Origin: CAYXAA01 sp964462985
GTDB taxonomy: Bacteria > Pseudomonadota > Alphaproteobacteria > Rhizobiales > Stappiaceae
Direction: 5' to 3'
DNA: 47,386 nt
Assembly: GCA_964462985.1 (NCBI GenBank)
Contig: CAYXAA010000035.1
Coordinates: forward strand, 1 to 47,386
Part shown: positions 42,250-47,386 of the stretch, in pieces
Layout of the letters: the number at the start of each line of letters is the position of its first letter
Numbering within the stretch: the first letter of the stretch is position 1
The notes under the pieces: model-generated
Told to the model about the DNA's origin: nothing
Database searches by the model: none
The model's input: only the letters and a program-made list of their open reading frames with translations
Translations under genes and position numbers: made by a program

Positions 42250-43002
42250 ATGTCGACCTTCGACCGCAACACCAACGTTCGGTATGCCATGGCCGGCACG
42301 CGCGCCGAGGCCGGCGTCGACGCTGGCCTTCGGGCTTACATGCTTCGCGTTTACAACTACATGGCGCTCGGATTAGCGATTACCGGTGTCGCCGCCCTCG
42401 CGAGTGTCTATTTCGCGTTCGATCAGGCGACCGGGGGCCTTACCGCCTTCGGCCAGGCGATCTACCTCAGCCCGCTCAAGTGGGTGGTGATCCTGGCGCC
42501 GCTTGCCATGGTGTTCTTCCTGAGCTTTCGCATCCAGTCGATGAGCGCATCGACCGCGCAGACCACCTTCTGGATCTACGCCGCCCTGATGGGCCTGTCG
42601 CTGTCCTCGATCTTTCTGGTCTACACCGGAAACTCGATCGCGCGAGTTTTCTTTATCACGGCTGCATCGTTCGGCGCGCTGAGCCTGTTCGGCTATACCA
42701 CGAAACGGGATCTGTCGGCCTGGGGCTCCTTCCTGTTCATGGGCCTCATCGGCATCATCATCGCGTCTCTGGTGAACATCTTCCTGGCCTCTTCCGCTCT
42801 GCAGTTCGCGATCTCCGTGATCGGTGTGCTGGTCTTTGCCGGCCTGACCGCCTATGACACGCAGCAGATCAAGGAAATGTATTACGCTGCCGACAGCTCC
42901 GAGGTCGCCGGCAAGAAGGCGGTTATGGGTGCGCTGAGGCTCTACCTCGACTTCATCAACCTGTTCCTTATGCTGCTGCAGCTGTTCGGCAACCGGGAAT
43001 AA
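42250..43002 (+). CDS. Bax inhibitor-1/YccA family membrane protein (YbhL-like)
   Basis: A 250-residue protein with seven hydrophobic helices and the BI-1 family pattern: YNYMALGLAITGVAALASVYF, MGLSLSSIFLVYTGNSIARVFFITAASFGALSLFGYTTKRDLS, and the pore-lining C-terminal helix VFAGLTAYDTQQIKEMYY ending ALRLYLDFINLFLMLLQLFG. Bacterial members such as BsYetJ act as pH-sensitive calcium leak channels, but the function of YbhL itself is not established. ATG 42250 has AGAGGA upstream; an open frame extends to 42160 through the leader and should not be translated. A strong terminator follows. Confidence 0.94.
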   Translation: MSTFDRNTNVRYAMAGTRAEAGVDAGLRAYMLRVYNYMALGLAITGVAALASVYFAFDQATGGLTAFGQAIYLSPLKWVVILAPLAMVFFLSFRIQSMSASTAQTTFWIYAALMGLSLSSIFLVYTGNSIARVFFITAASFGALSLFGYTTKRDLSAWGSFLFMGLIGIIIASLVNIFLASSALQFAISVIGVLVFAGLTAYDTQQIKEMYYAADSSEVAGKKAVMGALRLYLDFINLFLMLLQLFGNRE

Positions 43003-43026
43003 GCCCAGCGCAATACGGATAACAGC

Positions 43027-43055
43027 AAAGGCGCGGGACAGGCCCGCGCCTTTTT
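43027..43055 (+). terminator. Rho-independent terminator of the Bax-inhibitor gene
   Basis: AAAGGCGCGGG (43027-43037) pairs with CCCGCGCCTTT (43043-43053) around a 5-base loop, running into TTTTTC. It lies 25 bases after the stop codon and close to the end of the convergent DUF2794 gene. Confidence 0.92.
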
Positions 43056-43077
43056 CATTGCACCGATCAGCAGTGTC

Positions 43078-43476
43078 TCAGGCTTCTATCAGGCGCAGGT
43101 GACGCTTGCGGTCGAACACCTTGAGCACCTGCGCGAGATCAGCGCCGCGGCGAAGGATCGCACCGCCCGTACCGATCACCGAATAGGCACCCTGGCGTCT
43201 CGCGTTCTTTGGATCTTTCTCGATGCGATAGAGCGGCATCTCCGTGGAGCGGCGGAAAATCGAGAACACAGCGCGGTCCTTGAGATGATCGATGGCATAG
43301 TCGCGCCACTCGCCACTGGCGACCCGATGACCGTAGATCCTAAGGATCAGATCGAGTTCCCTGCGATGAAACGACACGACCGGCCGGGCCTGGACCGTAG
43401 ACCCTGGGGCGGAGGATGAGATCCCATGAAGGACGGCCGCCCCGTGGTACTGCTCATCGTCGACGAACTCGCTCAT
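43078..43476 (-). CDS. DUF2794 family protein
   Basis: A 132-residue protein of a family seen mainly in alphaproteobacteria, function unknown. The conserved block runs from VVSFHRRELDLILRIYGHRVASGEWRDYAIDHLKDRAVFSIFRRSTEMPLYRIEKDP to GAYSVIGTGGAILRRGADLAQVLKVFDRKRHLRLIEA, with a variable 30-residue N-terminus. It has no signal peptide or membrane helix. It is convergent with the Bax-inhibitor gene, with the terminator between them. Confidence 0.87.
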   Translation of the reverse strand: MSEFVDDEQYHGAAVLHGISSSAPGSTVQARPVVSFHRRELDLILRIYGHRVASGEWRDYAIDHLKDRAVFSIFRRSTEMPLYRIEKDPKNARRQGAYSVIGTGGAILRRGADLAQVLKVFDRKRHLRLIEA

Positions 43477-43955
43477 GGCGCCTCCACAGCCTGATGTCGG
43501 CTCTTTCCGGACGACAGAATTCCGTTACGAAAGATTTGCCACACCCGTGTTCAATACCTTGTCATGATGACTCTTCCCACGCCGCGAAAGCAAGACCTTC
43601 GGGTTGCGGCGCAGATTTCCTGCCACTACGGGAAATTTCTTATTTTCGCCCCAAAGCGGCCCTTGCGAAGCCATCTTGACTTGCGACCTTACATACGTTG
43701 CTTGACCGCCCGAGTTCGGCAGGCTTCGGAACGCACTAGCCCCCCAGCCCCCCGGGGTCGTGCAGAACCGGATGACGGTCTTCGAAGGTTAAATCCTTCG
43801 GGCAACCAGAAGGGCCGGCTTTTACAGCCGGCCCTTTTCCCTTTGAGCGTAACCTTCCTCCTCGATTTTCAGCAGCGCTTGCCTTTTTCAGGTCGCCGTT
43901 CGATGGTGATTTCTATCGGCTTTGTTCTGATCGGTCAGCGCGGTATTGTTCCTCC
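43477..43955. other. Divergent intergenic region with a possible attenuator
   Basis: This 479-base gap lies between the starts of DUF2794 and a GNAT gene. It contains a TTGACT (43676-43681) that could be a -35 without a good -10, a C-rich tract at about 43740-43754, and a cluster of mutually exclusive hairpins ending in a terminator at 43810-43838. The long open frame across it (from 43564) has no recognisable protein character. Confidence 0.6.
43772..43840 (+). promoter_or_regulatory. Candidate attenuator: competing hairpins plus terminator
   Basis: The terminator is AAGGGCCGGCT (43810-43820) pairing with AGCCGGCCCTT (43826-43836), then TT. Upstream, CGAAGG (43783-43788) pairs with CCTTCG (43795-43800). 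Between them CCTTC (43795-43799) can instead pair with GAAGG (43809-43813), which would break both. A six-codon frame (ATG at 43772, TAA at 43790) ends in the first loop. The terminator is 118 bases before the GNAT start. It could equally be the 3' end of a small RNA. Confidence 0.5.
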
Positions 43956-44477
43956 ATGAGTACCGATCTCATCGCGCTGAGGCCGGCTCGCCCGACCGAT
44001 ATCAAGGCTCTTGCCTCCATTCACGAGGCGGCGTGGCGGGGAGCCTATCGTGGCCTGCTCTCGGGCATCGAACTGGAGCGCATGATCGCGCGCCGCGGTC
44101 CGGCCTGGTGGCGTGGAGCACTCGATCGTCGCGTCATGATCCTGCTACTCGAAGTGGCCGGAAGGCCGGTCGGCTATGCCACCTACGGCCGCAGCCGCAT
44201 GCGGGAGCTGCCTTTCGAGGGCGAGATATACGAACTCTATCTGCTCCCGGAATACCAGGGCCTCGGATTCGGCTCGGAGCTGTTCCACGCCGCCCGGCGG
44301 GCGCTGACGCGCTCCCGTCTCTCTGGCCTCGCGGTCCGGGTGCTGAAGGATAACGACGCTGCGATCGCCTTCTACAAGGCTCGGGGCGGTCAGCCCTTGA
44401 TGACGACGCGTGAGCGCGTCGCGCAAAGCTGCGTCGACCTCGTCATCTTCGGCTGGTTCGCCGACAGCGAAATTTGA
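43956..44477 (+). CDS. GNAT family N-acetyltransferase
   Basis: A 173-residue single-domain GNAT protein. It opens LIALRPARPTDIKALASIHEAAWRGAYRGLL, a pattern of RimI/ElaA-like and small-molecule acetylases. Motif A is EIYELYLLPEYQGLGFGSELFHAA with the acetyl-CoA loop QGLGFG, and motif B is VRVLKDNDAAIAFYKARGG. The acceptor is unknown. The ATG at 43956 is preceded by a possible attenuator. ppa lies 217 bases downstream. Confidence 0.9.
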   Translation: MSTDLIALRPARPTDIKALASIHEAAWRGAYRGLLSGIELERMIARRGPAWWRGALDRRVMILLLEVAGRPVGYATYGRSRMRELPFEGEIYELYLLPEYQGLGFGSELFHAARRALTRSRLSGLAVRVLKDNDAAIAFYKARGGQPLMTTRERVAQSCVDLVIFGWFADSEI

Positions 44478-44518
44478 TTGCGCCGCCATCGGCACGTTGC
44501 CCGGCCGTCGCCTTCACC

Positions 44519-44547
44519 TTGACAAAAACGACCGGCATTGGCTTTCA
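44519..44547 (+). promoter_or_regulatory. Candidate promoter of ppa
   Basis: A perfect -35 TTGACA (44519-44524) with a weak -10 CTTTCA after 17 bases (44542-44547), 148 bases before ppa. A GC hairpin, CCCGCG-4-CGCGGG (44573-44588), lies in the leader. Confidence 0.35.
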
Positions 44548-44694
44548 CCCCAGTCAGACGACGGCTAATGGCCCCGCGTTGCCGCGGGTTCGCTGCAGGG
44601 CACCGTCTTTCGTTGCACTGCACAAGTTCCAGCTTGCCTTAGGCGTCGGGGCTTGTCATACAGCCCGCGACCCGTGACGAGGAGTAGAAGACCC

Positions 44695-45231
44695 ATGCGC
44701 ATCGACGCCGTGCCCATCGGCAAGAACCCGCCGGAAGATGTCAACGTCATCATTGAGGTTCCGGTGGGCGGCGAGCCGATCAAGTACGAAATGGACAAGG
44801 AGGCCGGCGCCATGTACGTCGACCGCTTCCTGTACACGCCGATGCGCTACCCCGGGAACTACGGCTTTGTCCCTCACACACTGTGCGGAGACGGCGATCC
44901 GGTCGATGTCGTCGTCGTCAACCAGCGGCCGATCGTGCCTGGAGCGATCATGAATTGCCGGCCAATCGGCGTGCTCTTCATGGAGGATGAGGCCGGCCAG
45001 GACGAGAAACTGCTTGCCGTGCCGTCCTCGAAGCTGACCCGGCGCTACGAGAGCATCCTGCATTACGAGGACCTGCCGGAAATCACGCTGCGCCAGGTCG
45101 AACACTTCTTCGAGCACTACAAGGATCTCGAGCCTAACAAGTGGGTCAAGGTGACCGGCTGGGGCGGGCCGGACGACGCCAAGCGCATCATCCGGGAATC
45201 GATCGAGCGCGCCAAGGCCGTCCCAATCTGA
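44695..45231 (+). CDS. ppa: Inorganic pyrophosphatase
   Basis: Family I soluble pyrophosphatase hydrolyses PPi and pulls biosynthetic reactions forward. The 178-residue protein has the metal-binding signature DGDPVDVVVV (Asp66, Asp68 and Asp71), the substrate-contact residues in FLYTPMRYPGNYGFVPHTL, and the C-terminal HFFEHYKDLEPNKWVKVTGW. Size fits the hexameric bacterial enzyme. ATG 44695 has GAGGAG upstream. It is convergent with the metallopeptidase gene, 27 bases away. Confidence 0.97.
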   Translation: MRIDAVPIGKNPPEDVNVIIEVPVGGEPIKYEMDKEAGAMYVDRFLYTPMRYPGNYGFVPHTLCGDGDPVDVVVVNQRPIVPGAIMNCRPIGVLFMEDEAGQDEKLLAVPSSKLTRRYESILHYEDLPEITLRQVEHFFEHYKDLEPNKWVKVTGWGGPDDAKRIIRESIERAKAVPI

Positions 45232-45258
45232 CCCGGCGGATGAGTGCCAGGGCGGACG

Positions 45259-45693
45259 TCAGTCCGCCGCAGCTTCGATTGCCTCCATGTCCTCGTCGGA
45301 CAGGCCGAAATGATGACCGATCTCGTGGACGAGCACGTGGGTGACGATCGCGCCCAGCGGCTCATCATAGGCCGCCCAATAGTCGAGAAGGGCGCGACGA
45401 TAGAGCCAGATCCGGTTAGGTGGACGTCCCGTCCAGGACAGTCCGCCGCCCTGCGCCAGACCGACGCCCTCAAACAGGCCGAGGAGGTCGTAGGGATCGT
45501 CGATGCCGAGCGAATCGAGCACAGGATCCTCGGCAAAGTCCACCACCCGGAACTCCAGGTCGCCGCACAGGCTGCGAAATTCGTCCGGGAGTTCGGCGAA
45601 GGCTTCCGCGGCCAGCCGTTCGATATCGTCAAGGCTTGGTGCCACCCGGTCCCGCCAAGTCGATGAGACCCAGGACTGGCGTGTTGCTCCCAC
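45259..45693 (-). CDS. Zincin-like metallopeptidase family protein
   Basis: A 144-residue protein with the zinc motif HEIGHHFGLSDEDME near its C-terminus, in which the HEXXH histidines and a downstream acidic residue could bind zinc. The N-terminal half has FRVVDFAEDPVLDSLGIDDPYDLLGLFEG and PNRIWLYRRALLDYWAAY, seen in the small minimal-metallopeptidase family. The true substrate is unknown; no signal peptide is present. The start is GTG at 45693, right after GAGGAACGCA. The small membrane protein gene lies 55 bases upstream. Confidence 0.87.
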   Translation of the reverse strand: MGATRQSWVSSTWRDRVAPSLDDIERLAAEAFAELPDEFRSLCGDLEFRVVDFAEDPVLDSLGIDDPYDLLGLFEGVGLAQGGGLSWTGRPPNRIWLYRRALLDYWAAYDEPLGAIVTHVLVHEIGHHFGLSDEDMEAIEAAAD

Positions 45694-45748
45694 TGCGTTC
45701 CTCCGCTTCAGCGAAGCCTCATCTTCGCTCGGTCGATGTCAGATCGTG

Positions 45749-46003
45749 TCAGACATGGGTGACATAAAGATAGATCACCAGCGCTATCGCGAACGCGAGC
45801 CCGAGTGCCCTTCCGATCCGGCTTCCCCAGACTTCTATGCGGTCATTCTCGTCCTTGTCGGCAGCTGCGAAATGATCGCGGGCCCGGTCAGCTGCGCGCA
45901 CGAAGAGCGAGCGGCCGATCTCCTCGCTGTCGTGCTCCGCCCTGGCGAGGGCTCGCTTCGCCTCCTCGACCCGGGCCCGGTCCATCTCATCGCGGCGGGA
46001 CAT
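45749..46003 (-). CDS. Small tail-anchored membrane protein, unknown function
   Basis: An 84-residue protein. Its first 60 residues are highly charged and helical (SRRDEMDRARVEEAKRALARAEHDSEEIGRSLFVRAADRARDHFAAAD); one C-terminal hydrophobic helix (IGRALGLAFAIALVIYLYV) ends just before the stop, a tail-anchor layout. GGAGGAAC lies four bases before ATG 46003, strong support for a real gene; the longer upstream frame is not needed. It sits between dsbB and the metallopeptidase gene on the same strand. I do not recognise a named family. Confidence 0.75.
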   Translation of the reverse strand: MSRRDEMDRARVEEAKRALARAEHDSEEIGRSLFVRAADRARDHFAAADKDENDRIEVWGSRIGRALGLAFAIALVIYLYVTHV

Positions 46004-46028
46004 CGAAGTTCCTCCACAGGCATCGTTG

Positions 46029-46532
46029 CTAGGTGGACCGGCGACGCCCGGCCAGGAGCGAGAGCACGGCAAGGCCCGCGAGCCCGGCCGAGACAACTGC
46101 GTTCCAGCCGGCGAAGGACAAGCCGAGTAGGCGCCAACTCGCTTCGGTGCAGCTCACAACCCGCGTGGTCTTCAGCGCCTCCAGCAAAGAAGTCGCCGAC
46201 GGCGGCGCCGCGACACCCCCGCCGCAGTCGGACGGGCCTGCCCAGAAGCCCCATTCTGCCCCGGCCTGGTAGACACCAAGTGCGCTGCCGTAGGCAAAGA
46301 CGAGCGCGGTGAGCCCAGCCGCGGCCGCAAACAGCCATCGATGATCCCGCTGCGCGGCACCGAGCGCGACGACTGCGAGCGGCAGCCCCACATAGAAGGG
46401 CACACGCTGCTCCAGACACAGTTTGCAGGGCACGTATCCGCCAATCAGCTGGAACCCCCAGGCCGCAGCGATGGTCGCCAGGCCCGCAATGATCAGGACG
46501 AAGAGCGCGGCGAGCCTTGCGGTCTTCGGCAC
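46029..46532 (-). CDS. dsbB: Disulfide bond formation protein B
   Basis: DsbB reoxidises DsbA in the periplasm and passes electrons to ubiquinone. The 167-residue protein has four transmembrane helices. The first redox pair is Cys36-Cys39 (GGYVPCKLCLEQRVPFY), next to the quinone site; the second pair is Cys103 (GPSDCGGG) and Cys128 (VVSCTEASW). Both pairs are intact. It starts 9 bases after the YqaA-type gene, so these form one operon with the small membrane protein. No dsbA is in the window. Confidence 0.93.
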   Translation of the reverse strand: MPKTARLAALFVLIIAGLATIAAAWGFQLIGGYVPCKLCLEQRVPFYVGLPLAVVALGAAQRDHRWLFAAAAGLTALVFAYGSALGVYQAGAEWGFWAGPSDCGGGVAAPPSATSLLEALKTTRVVSCTEASWRLLGLSFAGWNAVVSAGLAGLAVLSLLAGRRRST

Positions 46533-46541
46533 GGGATCCTC

Positions 46542-47120
46542 CTAAAGCGCCTTGATCAGGGCGAAGCCACCGACAAGCAGGACGACAAAAACGGTGAAGA
46601 CAAGGCCAAGCCGGCGCTCGATGAAAGCGCGGATCGGCGGACCAAACAGGTAGAGCAGGCCGGCAACGGCAAAGAAGCGCATACCGCGCGACATCACGCT
46701 CGCGATCATGAAGACGACAAGGTCGAGCCCGGTGGCGCCGCTCGCGATCGTGATCACCTTGTAGGGGAACGGCGTCAGTCCGGCAAAGAAAACGAACCAC
46801 CAGCCCCAGGCGTTGAAGATCTCGCTGAAGCGCGCGAATTCGTCGAGATAGCCGTAGAAGGCGAGAATCGGCTCAGCCACCTGGATGAACAGAAACGCGC
46901 CGATCGCATAGCCAAGCAGGCCGCCAACCACCGAGGCCGCCATGCAGAGCGCGGCATAGGCGAAGGCACGGTCGCGACGCGCAATCACCATCGGGATCAG
47001 GAGCAGGTCCGGCGGGATCGGAAAGAACGAGCTTTCCGCGAAGGAGACTGTCCCGAGCGCAACGGGGGCGCGGGGGCCGGCGGCGAGCGACATGGTCCAG
47101 TCATAGAGGCGGCGCAACAT
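46542..47120 (-). CDS. YqaA family membrane protein (DedA/VTT-like)
   Basis: A 192-residue membrane protein of the VTT/SNARE-associated superfamily. Typical features are GTVSFAESSFFPIPPDLLLIPMVIA and SVVGGLLGYAIGAF, followed by WGWWFVFFAGLTPFPYKVITIASGATGLDLVVFMIASVMSRGMRFF. The FAGLTPFPYKVITIASG motif is diagnostic of the YqaA branch. DedA relatives are implicated in lipid-carrier flipping, but YqaA's role is unknown. The ATG is at 47120. It begins the leftward operon with dsbB and is divergent from tRNA-Leu. Confidence 0.9.
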   Translation of the reverse strand: MLRRLYDWTMSLAAGPRAPVALGTVSFAESSFFPIPPDLLLIPMVIARRDRAFAYAALCMAASVVGGLLGYAIGAFLFIQVAEPILAFYGYLDEFARFSEIFNAWGWWFVFFAGLTPFPYKVITIASGATGLDLVVFMIASVMSRGMRFFAVAGLLYLFGPPIRAFIERRLGLVFTVFVVLLVGGFALIKAL

Positions 47121-47226
47121 TGCGCCTCAATAGCTGCAGTCGGGGCCGTTGTCACGCTGCGTGCCCGCTCTTCAGAAGGACGGCACCTGCCCAGGACGAA
47201 ATTCCGGAGAACAACCGCGCGCGCCG

Positions 47227-47254
47227 TTGACGCCGCCGACGCCGTCGCTATGAT
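47227..47254 (+). promoter_or_regulatory. Promoter of tRNA-Leu
   Basis: TTGACG (47227-47232), 16 bases, TATGAT (47249-47254): a good sigma-70-type promoter. Transcription would begin near 47261, about 50 bases before the mature tRNA. Confidence 0.7.
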
Positions 47255-47309
47255 CGCCGCACTTCGCCGTCGGGCCGGCTCGCAAGCAGCCGCCATGCCC
47301 GGGCGCCAC

Positions 47310-47386
47310 GCGGGTGTGGCGGAATTGGTAGACGCGCCGGACTCAAAATCCGGTTCTGGCGACAGAGTGTCGGTTCGAGTCCGACC
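47310..47386 (+). tRNA. tRNA-Leu (CAA), 3' end beyond window
   Basis: The acceptor strand GCGGGTG, D-arm GGCGGAATTGGTAGACGC, anticodon stem CCGGA/TCCGG with loop CTCAAAA (anticodon CAA), a long class II variable arm (TCTG-4-CAGA) and T-arm GTCGG-TTCGAGT-CCGAC are all present. The window ends one base into the 3' acceptor strand, about 8-10 bases short of a full gene. Confidence 0.95.

Noticed and set aside
43783..43808. T-arm-like sequence followed by CAACCA, as in a tRNA or tmRNA 3' end
   Set aside because: No acceptor partner strand, D-arm or anticodon arm, and no tmRNA tag frame nearby. Better explained as one hairpin of the terminator region.
43564..43959. 131-residue open frame across the DUF2794-GNAT gap
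   Set aside because: It crosses a strong terminator hairpin and has no Shine-Dalgarno, domain or coding-like composition.
1..47386. Search for mobile elements, CRISPR arrays, phage genes and defence systems
   Set aside because: No transposase, integrase, direct-repeat arrays or known defence genes were found in any frame; the region reads as stable core chromosome.

Overview
The window is GC-rich chromosomal DNA of an alphaproteobacterium, most likely of the Hyphomicrobiales (Rhizobiales) or a close relative. The evidence is gene content: three conserved alphaproteobacterial families of unknown function (DUF4167, DUF1178, DUF2794), the gene order clpB / DUF4167 / prmC / prfA / ptsP / lysC / ubiG, a methylsuccinyl-CoA dehydrogenase of the ethylmalonyl-CoA pathway, a polyhydroxyalkanoate (PHA) synthase with a phasin, and a leader resembling the ybhL RNA motif. 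Genus cannot be set from this sequence. I see no insertion sequence, phage gene, CRISPR array or integrase, and base composition looks uniform.

Region 1-10.2 kb: clpB (its 3' part lies beyond the left edge), DUF4167, prmC, prfA, ptsP (nitrogen-PTS enzyme I) and lysC all run leftward; ubiG runs rightward from a divergent promoter region. Region 10.2-13.8 kb: an alpha/beta hydrolase, then phaC and a phasin divergent around a 442-base control region with a long inverted repeat. Region 13.9-17.9 kb: DUF1178, a Nit-type amidohydrolase, glutaredoxin and comF (leftward), a BioC/NDUFAF5-like methyltransferase (rightward), and an orphan Flp-type pilin. Region 17.9-24.6 kb: mutT, a GNAT protein, argJ and a periplasmic PpiC-type foldase (leftward), divergent from secA. 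Foldase and SecA fit together functionally: export and then periplasmic folding.

Region 24.8-34.1 kb is more accessory: a class III nucleotide cyclase with an unusual active-site residue, an L,D-transpeptidase, a PfkB sugar kinase with a perfect 14-base palindrome before its start, a second hydrolase, a ferredoxin-reductase-like flavoprotein, a methyl-accepting chemotaxis protein, a DMT permease and a YihY membrane protein. Region 34.1-42.1 kb: methylsuccinyl-CoA dehydrogenase, RNA 2',3'-cyclic phosphodiesterase, an aldo/keto reductase, and a GDSL esterase divergent from a two-gene ABC system (the classic tesA-ybbA-ybbP arrangement). Region 42.1-47.4 kb: a Bax-inhibitor-1 protein with a structured leader and strong terminator, DUF2794, a GNAT protein preceded by a terminator with attenuator-like geometry, inorganic pyrophosphatase, a zincin-like metallopeptidase, a small membrane protein, dsbB, a YqaA/DedA-type membrane protein and the start of a tRNA-Leu gene.

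Most of the window is housekeeping. The best candidates for something undescribed are regulatory: the possible attenuator at 43772-43840, the phaC/phasin control region, a palindrome upstream of the methylsuccinyl-CoA dehydrogenase gene, and the paired hairpins before DUF4167. All protein assignments come from reading the translations by eye; no database search was possible.
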